From contig CM053142.1 in assembly GCA_028571685.1 (NCBI GenBank), positions 132,486,796-132,550,795 on the forward strand: a stretch of DNA of 64,000 nt. The letters are read 5' to 3'. The stretch is from Heterohyrax brucei. Taxonomy: Eukaryota; Chordata; Mammalia; Hyracoidea; Procaviidae. Under the pieces are notes generated by a model. The model saw only the letters and a list, made by a program, of their open reading frames with translations, was not told the origin of the DNA and searched no databases. This document shows, in pieces, positions 44,492 to 56,290 of the stretch. The translations under genes and the position numbers were made by a program. Each line of letters starts with the position of its first letter. Positions within the stretch are counted from its first letter, which is position 1.

Positions 44492-44900
44492 GCCTTCTTT
44501 TTTATTTGTTTAATAATATTTTATTATGGTTGAGTGAAAATTTACTAAGTCAGTTTGCCATATCAAACCCCATACAGAGACCTCTATGCAGCTCCATCTG
44601 CTATACTAGCCCTGTGACAACACACTTGTCCCTTCCACTCTGTACTTCCCATATTCATTCAACCTAGTCCTATCTCCTCTTCTCCACCCTCCCCTCTTAC
44701 TACTATTGGGGAGCTGCTCCAACAGCCTCATTTCTTACAGTCCAATCCAATTTTTGTCTAAAGAGTTGTGTGGTGCTGGTTTCATCTCTGGTGTAGGAGC
44801 AAGATCAGGCGCCATGTTCTTGGGTGACCCTTCAGGATGTCAGACCATCAAGTCTGATCTTTTAACAGAATTCTAGATCTGTAGCCACATTTTTCTCCCT
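44492..44900 (-). mobile_element. Probable afrotherian L1-type 3' end, antisense
   Basis: Begins with a T-rich head and ATTTTATTATGGTTGAGTGA, then AGTCCAATCCAATTTTTGTC and CAGACCATCAAGTCTGATCT. I recognise this text as a common elephant interspersed repeat whose poly-T head implies an antisense retroposon. The family name is uncertain. Confidence 0.5.
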
Positions 44901-45892
44901 CTGCTTCAGGGAATCTTACATTGCATTACCTCTCAAGGCAGACATTGGAGGTGGCTGGGCACCATTTACTTCTTCTGGTCTCATGCTGGTATAGACCCTA
45001 GTTATTTGGTACCTTCTTTTTCTGGGTCTCACAAATTTTCTGCCTTTGCCTGGATGCAGTCTTACCACTTTTCTGTCACTTATTTTAGTAGAAAATATTT
45101 TAATTTTCCTTCTCTGACAGATTTTTGCCTTACACTGATTCCAGCTCCTGCAGATTTCACTGTAGTGTAGACTTTTCAGGAACTTGTGAGAGAAACATGC
45201 CAAAGATGAGAAAACCCAGACAGATCATGCAAGTGATTATCTGAATGTTTCTGTCCAGTGTTGGCAGGTGGTAAGAAACTGTGTTGTCTCGGCATGAAGC
45301 ATCCAAAACAAAGAGGCTATTTGCTTGGTTTTGTCAAGAAGAAATTTGTTTTTTTCTTTCATACTGTAATTCGCAAGCTGAAGGTGATTTAATTTGAATT
45401 TTTTGGTGAGCCATAATGAGATCGGTGCTGACCTCAAGACCTGCCACACACCCTCCATTTGAGACCAGCCAGGGTCATTGTCATCTCTAGGGAGTCTTAA
45501 CAAACCCTTCTTTGGTATGGTTGCTGGTGTCATCTCGTCAGCTTTGGGATTAGAATTGGATTTATGGATGACTGCACAAGATCTTGGAAGCTGTATAATT
45601 AAAATCCAATCTGATTACATATTAAAAATTCAACACATAGACAGAAGTACTCTAAAAGAATATCCCTATCATTTGTAATTTCACCATTCCATGATAACTA
45701 CTATTCACAGTTTGATGTCAATCTTTTGTGTTTTTAAAAACAAAAATGGAATTATAATATTTTTACTAAGTAATTATATTACCTTATGGCCCACAAAGCC
45801 TAAAATATTTGCTATCTAGCCATTTACAGAAAACATTTGCCAATTCTTGTTCTACAACATCATTAATAATAATTATTGTTATCTGGGCACGG
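44901..45892. other. MYRFL intron 1, unassigned
   Basis: Two antisense open frames of 95 and 98 codons (44916-45203, 45237-45533) show no domain. Nothing else recognised. Confidence 0.35.
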
Positions 45893-46108
45893 AATTGTAG
45901 TGAAGAACATGGATTCTGAGAAATCATCCTCGGGATGAATCCTCCCCCTGCCATTTACTCTGTATGGGGTTATGGATAAGTAAACTTCTGCAGGCTTTAG
46001 TTTTCTTGTTTGTAAAATTGGGATAACCATATTATCTCAGTAAAGTCTTTGAAAAACACTATGCATAGCACAGAGATCTCAATAAACGTTGATCATTATT
46101 CTTGTTGT
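45893..46108 (+). mobile_element. MIR SINE
   Basis: CCTGCCATTTACTCTG, TGTTTGTAAAATTGGGATAA and CTCAATAAACGTTGATCA are in MIR order. Confidence 0.8.
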
Positions 46109-46129
46109 TACTTATGTATCATTTTCTCA

Positions 46130-46232
46130 GTTTAGTATCAAAGCATTCCTGTGAGATTATTACGCTCCAGTGAGAAACCTGAGGTCTACAGAGATTAAGT
46201 GATTTGTCTAAAGTCACCTAGCTACTAAGTGA
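46130..46232 (-). mobile_element. MIR SINE fragment, antisense
   Basis: AGAGATTAAGTGATTTGTCT and GTCACCTAGCTACTAAGTG are the reverse of the MIR core. Confidence 0.75.
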
Positions 46233-47889
46233 TTACAATGTCATCATCATTTATTCCTTTTTTATTCAGTTAGCCAGCCAAAAATATTTGCTGAGTATCA
46301 CCCATGAGCCCAGTGTTTTCCTAATGGTGGGAATTCAGCAAAGAACAAGCAGACAGGGTCCTTATCCCATAGCAGCTTCTCTTCTGGCAGAAGGAAGAGG
46401 ATAATAAAGAGATAAATAATTTCAGATAGTTGTTAATTAGGAAGAAAATGAAACCAGGTAATGACTTACAGAGAGACAGATGGAAAAGAGGGAAAGTGTG
46501 TTTCTTGAGCTAAGACAATCAGGAAAGATTTCTGAGTAAATGATATTTGAGTAAGACCCAAATAATGACCAGCAGCAAGTCATGCATCAGTTCGGGAGAA
46601 AATCATTTCAGACAGAGGGAATACCAGCGTGGAGCCCCTAAGCTTGGAAGTGGTTGACAGTCAAGCAAGTTCAAGGTGATTGGAGTGTAGTCAGTGATGT
46701 GGAGGATGTTATGTGATAATATCGGAGTCTAAATTTTTATTCTCAGTATGATGGGAAATAAGTAGATTGTTTTAAGCCAGAGAACAGGCAGAACTTGTAG
46801 CTGGATAGGAATGAGGATGAGGAACAAAGAGGAGCAAGGGTGAGGCCTATGTGTTGGTATGAACAACTGAATAACTGATGGATGATGATACAGTGTAGTC
46901 AGAGAAGACGAGGCAGAATGTAAAATCAAGAATCATTTGGGGCACTTTAAGTTCAAGATGCTTTTTTGACAACTAAATGGAAATGATGAAGAGGCAGTTG
47001 AATATTTAAAACTGGAACCAGAGAAGGATGTCAGGGCTTCATATATCGGTTTGGGAGTCATCAGCATATCAATTTGTTTAAAGCCTCAGATAAGATGAGA
47101 TCACCAAGAAGGGCATATAGATAGAGAAAGGACCCTAAGATAACATTAAGGATCCCAAGTGAGAGCAACTAGCAAAATTAGGTAAGAGGAAAACCAGGAG
47201 AGTCCAGTGTTAAGCTAGGAGGTAAAAGAATGTGTTTCATGGAGGGGATGGCCAAATGTTTTAAGTATTTTTGAAATGCCTGCCAATTGGCTTGGCTGGC
47301 AAAGTGACCATAAAATTTAGGTAAAAGAAGGATGGGGTGATCTTGCCAAGTAGTTTCAGTGCAGTGGGGGAAGAAAGCTTAGTCAGTGGTGCTAAAGAGG
47401 GTATCGAAGGTGACAGGCACACACTGATAATTCTATTGAGAAGAGTTCTTCCAGAATCAGAGAAATGGAGTACTAGCTGGGACAAGGGGTATAGAGTGGA
47501 GTTTGTATCTGATCATTTGTTTTCTTTTTTACTTTTAAGATGGGAGATGCATAGTGTGTTGAGGGAAATGGTTCAGTAGAAAGGAATAAATGCATGATGC
47601 AAAAGAGGGAAGGATACAGTTATTGGAGGTAACCCATGAGAAGGTAGGTAAGAGTGGGAACCAGAGCGCCTAGGAGAGCTGGCCTTCTGGTAGTAGGAAC
47701 ACTTACTCTTGTAATAAGAGGTGAGGTGGAGTATTTGGAACACATATGGATAGTTAGGTAGATTTCAGGGGTGGAACCTGAAATAGATGAAGTTTGAGGT
47801 GAGCTAGGAGAGATTTGGTGGTAGAAGTGATCATAAAGGACAATTTGAGGGCTCGAAGAGAGAGATGTTATGGAGTCATCCTCGTAGTG
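46233..47889. other. MYRFL intron 1, ancient repeat traces
   Basis: 46290-46480 has the layout of an old LINE/MIR-like element (CAGCAAAGAACAAGCAGACA, GGTCCTTATCCCATAGCAGC). The GA-rich rest is unassigned. Confidence 0.4.
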
Positions 47890-48357
47890 AGTAGTTCTTT
47901 AGATCTGCTGTAACAAATTACCACAGACTTTGAGGGTTACAACAACAGAAATGTATTCTCTCACAATTGTGGAGGCCAGAAGTCCCAAATCACGGTGTCT
48001 GCAGGGCTATGCTAACTCTGAAGGCTCTAGGAGAGCATCTGTTCTGTGTTACTCTCCTAGCTCTTGGTAGCTGCCAGCAATCTTGGGGGTTCCTGGTTTT
48101 GTAGACGTATCACACCAGTCCGTGCCTCTGTCTCTTTCCATCACCTTCTTTGCTGTATCTGTCCTTTATGCCCATCTTGTCTCTTATGTGCACACTGGTT
48201 ATTGGATCTAGGGTCCATGCTAGTCCAGGATGATCTTACCTGGGGATTCTTAAATTAACCATCTACCAAGATCCTTTTTCAAATAAGCTCACATTCACAG
48301 GTTCTCAGTGGACATATGTTTTTGGGGAGGTGGGAGGTACTTTTCAACCCATCACAG
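47890..48357 (-). mobile_element. MaLR-type LTR, antisense
   Basis: Left end CTGCTGTAACAAATTACCAC and GGAGGCCAGAAGTCCCAAAT are the reverse of a mammalian MaLR LTR 3' end; right end TTTTCAACCCATCACA is the reverse of its 5' start. No coding sequence. Confidence 0.65.
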
Positions 48358-49896
48358 ACAGTATAAGAACAAATCTTCTAGGGAGGTATTATGGGATTGA
48401 CAGTTGGTGCTGTGTCCATTAGAGATAAATGGTCATGTATTTTAAGTGAGTTCAGTCGTTGTACTTGTATGATTTTCTCAGCAAAATTCATCTACTTAGA
48501 TATAGGCTTGGAGTGGGTGAAAAACTTAGTTTAACTAAAGTTGTGACTTTCCCGGTGAGTTTTGCAGAAAGACAGGAGAGTTGTAAGTCTGCAAGACAGT
48601 AATTAGAGTGTTAACCTTGTTAAGAAGAGAATATGGGGCTCAATGGAGTGAAGAGCTTGAAAAAGTGGGAATCAGGTCAGTGAATGGAGGATCCCAGATG
48701 GCTTGAAGAGTTAGTGGTATAGGGGTATAAGTGCCAGTGAGCAGAAAGGAAAAGCTGGTCAGAGAATATGATACTTGAAATCAAAATTTAAAAGGGTGAC
48801 AGTTACTGTTGATGCCAAGATCTAGGAAGGGTCATCAGAGATTGTGGCTCAGATGACGCAGAGAAAAGATGTTTGGAGGTGAGGTGTTTAAGAACGTGAG
48901 AGCCTGGGATAATGTTGAGTGGTTGGTGAAGTAACCGGTAATGCTGACAACTGCAGTGCTGGAGAAAAGGGAGAGGGAACAGGTGCCGAAATATTCAGTG
49001 AAAGCAGGACAGTGACTGAAAGGCTGGTAGATTCTGCCAAAGGAAGGGACCCAGTTGTTTGACATATGCCTGAAATGAGTTAAAGGTTTGAGGAAGGGAA
49101 GAAGGAAACTGGTCTAGAAACAGCAAATGATGAGCAAGGAGAGCAACTTAGCCCATCTTCATCACATCCGTGAGGAATCCATAGGAGTAAACACCAGTCT
49201 GTATTTAAGATGTACTGTAATTGAACCATTTCCTATTACTGGATATTCAGGGTTGTTCCAGATTTTTACTTGTTAGATGTGGCACTGTGATGCATGCCCC
49301 CCTTCCTCCCAGTTCTTCAACATTTTCTTTTGGTATATTCCTCAAAAAATAGAAATGCTGGCTTATAGTGTTTTAAAAAATTTTAGGCTTTTTGGTAATT
49401 ATTGTGAAATTACCTGCTAGAAATAAAAAAAAGTGTAGATTCTTAGTATCACTGTTGCTTGATATAATTTTTTGTTTTTAAACTTAGGAAGTGTTTTTCC
49501 AAGCCAGGGATCTTTAAACTGGGATAAGCTTCAGGGGAAATGTAAATTCTCTAAAACTGGGTGGTAAATACATGCTTGTATATGTTCACACAGCTATATG
49601 TGTCAGCATATATACATATACGTGTGTCTCAGCAAGGCGTAACCCAGAAGAAGTTATGAACTGCTGCTGCAGTCACAGGCTACTGGCAGCTGCTTTCACT
49701 GGCTGCCTACTGGCATGGGTGTTCTCTGAATTGGGTAAGGGATTCTGAACTGGGACAAGTGTCCGCAAAGAGTCTAGAGACTTTTGGATTCTACTCAAAA
49801 GAGATGGGATAGGAAAGGGAGAATTGCAGTAAGGCTAAAAGCAGTAATGAAAAAATTACTGCTTCATGTTTATATTCCAGGTTGTGAATAACAGTG
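48358..49896. other. MYRFL intron 1, mostly unassigned
   Basis: GA-rich. 49200-49420 resembles an L1 3' UTR piece (CCTATTACTGGATATTCAGG). No exon seen. Confidence 0.4.
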
Positions 49897-49904
49897 TCAG
49901 TAAA

Positions 49905-51184
49905 TGCTGGGAGCCAGCCCCGGCAGGGTCTGGGAATCACGAAGGGACGGGTGGCGTTGGCGAAGGAAGAAAAAACTGAGACTGAGACAACCAGGGATCT
50001 GGGGAACAGCAGCTGTTAGGGTCTGCCTTTCTTTATTTTTTATAATCAATTGAGGTGACGTAATTCCACCCCGGTCTTTGGCCATGTAAGCTGTTGACTA
50101 GTAAGAGACTGACACCTCGTGGTCTCTTTTCATGTTACCTGTCAAGGCCTTCTAGATAATGGCCCGAGGCAAGTATATTGTGGTGATAATTAACAGTGAA
50201 AACAAAGTTATGCTTTGAGCTCAATCAGCTCTATTCATGTCTCGAGGTCAAGGGTACAGAAAGAAGGGTAGACTCATCCAAAGCCAGCTGTCTCTATGTG
50301 TTCCTCCTTTGTTCTTGTTCTATCTCTTTCTGTGAGGATAGTAAGCGTCCACCATCCCCCACCCTTAAGCTGTTCTAAGAAGGATATTTCTTTAGTATTT
50401 ACTCATTTGTCATACCAATTATAATGAACTTGGGAGCCTATCTATCTTCCTGATATAGGGAGTGGGATGTCTATTTCTAAGGGCTGTGTGGAGGGTTGTC
50501 CTTGGGAAGCTTCCCAGGGCCTTTCTGTAATCTTGTGTTTCACATGTGGAGGGGGAAGTGCAGTTGGAGGAAGCCAGCGGAGCCAGGCCGGCCTCAGTAT
50601 TCCTGGGCTGGGTGTGCTGTGTCGGAATTCATTAAGCCGAGGGGGTAGTAAAACCCTTCTTCTTTGATCCTTGTACCAGGAGATAAGAGGGTATTTTTGA
50701 GGAAGGTTTAATTAGGGTGCAAAATATCATCAGGGAGAACACGGTCAAAAATATGCCAAGGGTGAGATGCCTCCACCCGCCATCACATAGGCATGAGACT
50801 TTGCTTACAGAGGCTTCTGTGGGTGATGGGCCTCGGAAAGTAAACATACCAACAACTCTTGAAAAAGGGGGTGAGTTTTTAAAAACCTGCTCTTAGTTTT
50901 ACTGCTAGGTACAGAAGACTAGGTGACTTCTCCCTGAGCAGTTGACCTGACCAGAAAGAGGTGATTATTTCCTTTGTGCTGGATTTCCTTCTATCTCCAG
51001 GGGCTGTCGTTGAAAACAGAGGCCCTTGAAGAGATACTTCTAGGGTTCTTGTTGGTGCCAGTTTTGATAGGGGGAGCTCCTTGGCAATGGATCAACATTG
51101 GTCATCTTATGCTTATGATTCTTTCAGAAGGATCCTGGGAATAGTTTACTTATGGGATCCCTTAAGAACCAATACAGAACATCA
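49905..51184 (-). mobile_element. Solo LTR of a class II (betaretrovirus-like, ERVK) endogenous retrovirus
   Basis: On the - strand it ends TGGCTCCCAGCA. The presumed R-U5 part (about 49905-50045) is GC-rich with CpGs and has AATAAA in GATTATAAAAAATAAAG near 50032-50048. TCAGTAAA stands immediately before it (49897-49904) and again at 51182-51189. A 5-base GTAAA duplication gives TG...CA ends at 49905 and 51184. No internal viral genes are present, so it is a recombined single LTR, about 1.28 kb long. Open frames inside are short and have no recognised product. Confidence 0.75.
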
Positions 51185-51212
51185 GTAAAGGGGAACGGGG
51201 AGAGTAACAGGC

Positions 51213-51668
51213 TGTCTTAGTCACCTGGTACTGCTCCAACAAAAAATACCATGAGTGGAAGATTTCATGAAGAGAAGCTTTTATTGTCACCGTCTGGTGA
51301 GTCGCAAATCCATTAAAAAGTTACAAATCCATTCAATATGAGAAATCACCACAGTCCAGTAGGATTAATCCAAAATCCAGTGAGAGCATCTCAGCACAGG
51401 AACCTTGGGTCCAAAGGATGTGCTTTGCACTTGGTGCTTCTCTTTTGGTGGGTATGACGTTCCCAACTTCCTCGCCTCACTTCTCTCCCTTGTAGCCCAC
51501 AAGCTTGTAGCTGGAGACCTGCCTCACTAACACAACTGCAGCCCATTTTCCATCCTCAGTCTCACAGAGGCAGGATTCACAACACATGGTCGAAAGGGCA
51601 CCATATTGGGACTCATAACCAAGTCAGATCGACACATTTTTGGGGGGGACACAATTCAATTCATGACA
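51213..51668 (-). mobile_element. Solo LTR, MaLR-like, antisense, with target duplication
   Basis: Starts TGTCTTAGTCACC and ends CATGACA; CAGGC precedes it (51208-51212) and follows it (51669-51673), a 5-base target duplication. The complement of AATAAA lies at about 51278-51283 (CTTTTATTG). The right end contains GGGGGGGACACAATTCAATT, typical of MaLR-type 5' ends in reverse. Confidence 0.75.
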
Positions 51669-51673
51669 CAGGC

Positions 51674-53273
51674 CTTCTGTAGGGCGGGAGTTGTAGCTCA
51701 GTTAAAGTATCAGTGTGTCAACAAGGAGATTTACCATCTCCAGCCCTACTGTTTCTTCCAAGCACTCATGTACTTTCTTTCCCCACCATCAGCAAACTCT
51801 GAAATACCCATTCTTTTCATTCCTCACTTCCCATTCACTTTCCAGTCCAATTTAATCTGGTCTCTGCACCTACTTACTCTTTGGAAATTGCTCCTAATTG
51901 CTAGATTCCATAATTAAAAATATTTAGCCGTAATCCTCCTGGAGTTCTCTCTGGGATTTGTCACCGTCACCTGCTGTTACCTCATAGAAAAGTCTGTTCT
52001 ATTTTTCTTCCCTGGTGTCTTCTGTTCTGGTTCTCTTCCAGTCTCTCTCTCGCTCTCTTTTTCTTTTCTATCAGTCTCTTTCAGTATTGACCCTCTTTAT
52101 TGTCTGCTCCAGCATCCTGTTTCTGAAACTCTTATTTGAGTACCAGAAGCTTACACTGAATGATCTCCTTTAAATGTATCTTAAATGATGTTGCTGTGTT
52201 AGTATCCAAAAGGGTTATTGGGAAGGTTCAATGATTCAAATTCCTGAGGTTAGAATAGTAAATTGTATCACTATACATTTGTTACTGTTACTATTGATAT
52301 TGTTATTATTGTCTGTGTACTGAGCTTTTCATGGTTTCTCCAATATGCCACCCCTTTCTTAGCACTGGATCTTTTACTGTGTCTTTTCCTGGACACAGGA
52401 AAAGACTTTGTCATCTAACAAACTTTGTCATCTAACAAAGTTCTGTGGGTGTAATTAGAAGCTAAATTCTTCATGCTTCTCCAGCACCTTATCTACAATG
52501 TGATAGCATCTTTCACATCAAAGTTTATTTCATGAGTTTACATGAATTAATTGCCAAATTAGGTACAAATTGGTGAAACTGGATTCCTGCAGAAGAAAGT
52601 AGGTGCCTTCAGGCAAGGACTAGACTTCATCTTGTACATATGTACAGGCTTAGTGTTCTGATATGTAGCAGTTAATCAAAACACACGTGTTAAATGTGTG
52701 TAAAGTGAATGAGATCCTTGACCAAAACTACTTGTGGCAAAGCAGAGTGCTTTATTGCATTATACAAAGTATCCCAGTTTGTGCTCACTTTCTTTACAGA
52801 TATGTTAATATGAGAATTAGTTTCTCATCAGTGCTTTTTTTGTTGCACTTTAAATGAATGTTTAAAGAACAAACTAGCATCTCACTAAAGAATTAGTACA
52901 CATAGAGTTTTGTGATGTTTGTTACCAGTCCCACAACGTGTCAGGACTCTCTGTATGTTTGGTTCCCTGTCACTAGCTTTCCCATCCTTCCTGTCTTCTA
53001 GTCCTTACCCTGGGTTGTTGTGCTCCTTTAGTCTCGTTTTGTTTTGTGGGTGTGTCTAATCTTTGCCTGCAGAGTGAACCTCAGGAGTGACTTCATTATT
53101 GAGCTAAAAGGGTGTCCTGGAGCCCTTTTCTTGGGTGTCTCTAGTCTCTATAAAGCCAGTGAGTCTGGTCTTTTTTGTGAGGTAGAATATTGTTCCTCAT
53201 CAATGGTTTTATGTGGATTTCTCTCATCAGATGTCTTAACCAAAGTAGTGACCATCTAGTATGTAACTTTATT
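51674..53273. other. MYRFL intron 1, mostly unassigned
   Basis: 51700-51910 resembles an L2 piece (CACTTTCCAGTCCAATTTAA). A 19-base tandem pair (TTTGTCATCTAACAAAC-like) lies at 52403-52441. No exon recognised. Confidence 0.4.
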
Positions 53274-53463
53274 ATCATGTGCTGCTGAGTTAATTCCAAC
53301 TCATGATGCCTCTGTATGACAAAGTAGGACTGCCCCATAGAGTGTCCTGAACTATAAATCTTTACAGGATGAGATCTCCAGGTATTTTTCCCAAAGAGCA
53401 GGTTTGAACTACTGACCTTTTGGCTAGCAGCTGAGTGATTAACCAGTGTGACACCAGGGCTTC
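53274..53463 (-). mobile_element. AfroSINE, long form, antisense (1 of 4)
   Basis: GACAAAGTAGGACTGCCCCA, AACTATAAATCTTTACAGGA and CAGGTTTGAACTACTGACC. Confidence 0.92.
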
Positions 53464-53485
53464 TTCATGGTAACTTCAAAATGCA

Positions 53486-53691
53486 AAACCAAACCCACAA
53501 CTGTCAAGTTGATTTCAATTCACAGTGAGTTATAGGACAGAGTAGAACTACCCCACAGGGTTTCCAAGGCTGTAAATCGCTTCCGGAAGCAGACTGCCAC
53601 ATCTCTCCCTTGTAGAGCTGATGGTGGTTTCCAATTGCAAACATTCTAGTTAGCAGCCAAGTGCTTTAACCACTGCACTGCTGAGGCTTGA
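53486..53691 (-). mobile_element. AfroSINE, long form, antisense (2 of 4)
   Basis: AAAACCAAACCCACAACTGT, CCAAGGCTGTAAATCGCTTC, GCAGACTGCCACATCTCTCC. About 205 bp and the clearest long-form copy. Confidence 0.93.
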
Positions 53692-53702
53692 TCTTGATAA
53701 CT

Positions 53703-53857
53703 TTACCCATTGCCATTGAGTTGGTTATGACTCATGGTAACCCCATAGGACAGAACAGAACTGCCACATAGGATTTCCAAGGAGTGGCTAGTGGGGTAGA
53801 ACTACTGGCCTTTTGGTTAACAGCCAAATGCTTAATGGCTGTGCTGCCAAGGTTCTT
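53703..53857 (-). mobile_element. AfroSINE, short form, antisense (3 of 4)
   Basis: ACCCATTGCCATTGAGTTGG, TAGAACTACTGGCCTTTTGG, GTGCTGCCAAGGTTC. Confidence 0.92.
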
Positions 53858-53869
53858 TGGTAACTTTGT

Positions 53870-54035
53870 TGTTGTTGTTAGGTGCCATCGAGTTGGTTCT
53901 GACTCACACTGACCTTATAGGTCAGAGCAAAACTGTCCCACAGAATTTCCAAAGAGTGCTTGATGGATTTGAACTGCTGACCTCTTGGTTGTTAGCAGCT
54001 GAAGATCTTCACCACTACACCACCACGATTTCCTT
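53870..54035 (-). mobile_element. AfroSINE, short form, antisense (4 of 4)
   Basis: (GTT)n head and GTTAGGTGCCATCGAGTTGG, then TTTGAACTGCTGACCTCTTG and CACCACGATTTCCTTGG. The left end shows the 3'-terminal (GTT)n expected of a reversed copy. Confidence 0.92.
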
Positions 54036-54504
54036 GGTAACTTAAGTCCACCTTAAAAGGAACCCTTAGTAGGAACTACTCACTTCTAGGGGAGTAATGG
54101 AAGTGGTGTGGTGGTCATTACAAAACAGCAGAAGTGCCAACTGGGGTGGGAGAGAACCAAAAACCAAAGTCCATAGGCAGGAGGTTCAAGCTGAAACTCA
54201 AGCTGAGTCACAAGCTGAGAATCAGGATCAGTACTTGGAAGTCACTAGAAGTTTAGGAGCCAAGCAGAGGGTTGGAAGCTGTAGTCCTGAGAAGAGTAGA
54301 GGTCCAGGAAGCAGGAAACACAGTCAAGGTACTGGACCTGGTGCTGTGGGAACTTTCTTGGGGATGCTTTGATGATAGAACTTTCCTAATCAGAGGCTAC
54401 ATTTAACAGGACACCCACCTCACCTCTGGGAATTGGGTTAGATGGTATCCTTGTACATTACTTATGATCTCCCAACTCCAGCCTGCCTATGTGGTGATGA
54501 ATGA
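54036..54504. other. MYRFL intron 1, unassigned
   Basis: A 91-codon open frame (54097-54372) is rich in Gln, Glu and Ser from an imperfect CAAGCTGA repeat; no domain. Confidence 0.4.
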
Positions 54505-54635
54505 CATGTGAGTTAAAGTCTAATTGCCTTGTGTTCAAATCGTAGTCTTACTGAGTACTTAAGATGCTGCCTTGGCAAATGAGTGGGCCTCTTGAGGTTG
54601 TCACCTCACCTATAAAAAGGAAAACAAGCACATTT

Positions 54636-54828
54636 GTTGCCTTCAGATTGATTCCACCTCACAGGGAACCGATTTATCAGAGAGTAGAACTGCTGTATGG
54701 GGCTTTCTTGACTGTAATCTTTATGGAAGCAAATCAGTAGGATTCTTTTCTATGGCACTGCTGGTGAGTTCAAATGGTCAACCTTAAGGTTAGTAGATGA
54801 GTGCAAAGTGTTTCTATGCTTAGGGACC
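54636..54828 (-). mobile_element. AfroSINE, long form, antisense, inside MIR
   Basis: GTTGCCTTCAGATTGATTCC, GTAATCTTTATGGAAGCAAA and GGTGAGTTCAAATGGTCAAC. Confidence 0.88.
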
Positions 54829-54907
54829 TTTTTCTTCACCTGTAAAATGGGGATAATACTTATGTGGTAGGAGAGGGGTAAGACTTAAATAAGACTCTGT
54901 ATGTAAC

Positions 54908-55050
54908 GGAAACCCTGGTGGCTCAGTAGTTAAGAGTTGGCCACTAGCCAAAAGGTCTGCAGTTCAACTCTACCAGGTGCATTGGAAATTCTATGAGGCA
55001 ATACTACGTGGTCCTATAGGGTTGCTATGAGTTGAAATTGACAGCAACAG
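54908..55050 (+). mobile_element. AfroSINE, short form, inside MIR
   Basis: ACGGAAACCCTGGTGGCTCA head, GCAGTTCAACTCTACCAGG B box, GTTGCTATGAGTTGAAATTG tail. Confidence 0.93.
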
Positions 55051-55219
55051 CCTCCTCAATACCCCCCATGTATGTAAAATATCTTATGTAGTGCCTGATG
55101 TATAGTTATTGCACAGTTATTATTAGTAGTATTATATAGCTAAATAAAAACATTTATTCTTATTTCTGAAAAAGTGAAGCCCTGAAATAGCCAATCACGA
55201 ATTAAAAAAAAAATTACCA

Positions 55220-55420
55220 TTTAATGAATACCTGGCTTTATGTTAGATATTACACCAAGACTCTTAGCTGTATTAATCCTTATTTCTTACAGGAAAGTGA
55301 GGAGATAGATAGTGTTATCAACATTTTACAAATGATGAAACAAAAATTCTGAGAAGTTATTCCTGTGTCCAGGGTCACACAGTGCTTATGTATCAGAGCT
55401 TGGTTCTGAACAGATGGCTG
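55220..55420 (-). mobile_element. MIR SINE, antisense
   Basis: ATTTTACAAATGATGAAACA and TCCAGGGTCACACAGTGCTT are the reverse of the MIR core. Confidence 0.75.
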
Positions 55421-56109
55421 ACTGTCTAAAATCCCTACCTGCTGTGTACACTGTCTTCTAGTGCAGGTCGCAAGGAAATTCCTTTTTAGGTAGTTGTGAA
55501 ACTTATGATTCCTGTTAAAACAACTAGGAGTTTTGTTGTTGATAGTTTACGTATAATTCCATTCAGTAGATAAAATTGCTCTGGAGTGTGAGCAGTTGGT
55601 ACTTAAGTGCCAGCTGGGATTTTTTTTTTTTTTTTGGCAAAATCAAGCTCCAGCACCATAAGATGAGATGTTAGTGGTAAAAGGCAGTGGCTTATGTTGG
55701 TAGTGCAGGCAGTGATAGAAAAGAAAGACAAGGCCAAAACAGGAGTGCAAAGGTGTGAGGACCCAGTACATGTGCAGTACTGCTCTGTGTATCCCTAGGA
55801 TCTATCTACATAGGGAATTTAAGCGGCTAAGTTTGCTCAGAAGTGTAGGAAGAAATACCAACTCAGTTTCCTCCCTTTTGGTAACCATACTGGGGACAAA
55901 AAGTCTAGTAGGATGGCACTCTGATATTTGATGCCCTGACTTAGCAACATAAGAAACAAATGTTACCTATACTGGTGTGCTCTTAGGAGAGCATCATGTA
56001 CCTTGAACACTGGGATTAGTGTCTTTACCACAGGGCTCAAGCTGTTAATGTCTGCAAATACTAGGAGATGAGAAATATACTTTTTAGGAATTTTTATGGT
56101 GTTCTGGCT
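55421..56109. other. MYRFL intron 1, unassigned
   Basis: A run of 17 T at about 55620-55636. No exon or repeat recognised. Confidence 0.4.
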
Positions 56110-56290
56110 AAGCATTGGCCTTAAATGAGGAAAAGTGAGTTTGGATCTAGGTTCTTCCATTACTTGCCTACGTACTTTGGGCCAGTTATTTTACTTTTTA
56201 AATTTCTGTTTTCTCTATCTGTAAAATGGGGATAACATACCTACTTCTTAGGATTGTGAGGATTAAAGTATAAAATGTCATAATAACTGA
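56110..56290 (+). mobile_element. MIR SINE
   Basis: TTTGGGCCAGTTATTTTACT, CTGTAAAATGGGGATAACAT and GATTGTGAGGATTAAAGTA are in MIR order. Confidence 0.85.

Larger units (their letters stand above)
54505..55135 (+). mobile_element. MIR SINE split by two AfroSINEs
   Basis: MIR head and core at 54505-54622 (GTGTTCAAATCGTAGTCTTA), then CTGTAAAATGGGGATAATAC at about 54840-54870, then a tail near 55060-55135. The pieces keep MIR order. Confidence 0.65.

Noticed and set aside
44916..45533. Two antisense open frames of 95 and 98 codons in series
   Set aside because: No shared frame, no domain, and no convincing splice signals linking them.
50467..50847. LTR-encoded protein (for example a superantigen-like frame) in the long solo LTR
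   Set aside because: The open frames in this region are at most 71 codons on either strand and show no resemblance that I can support.
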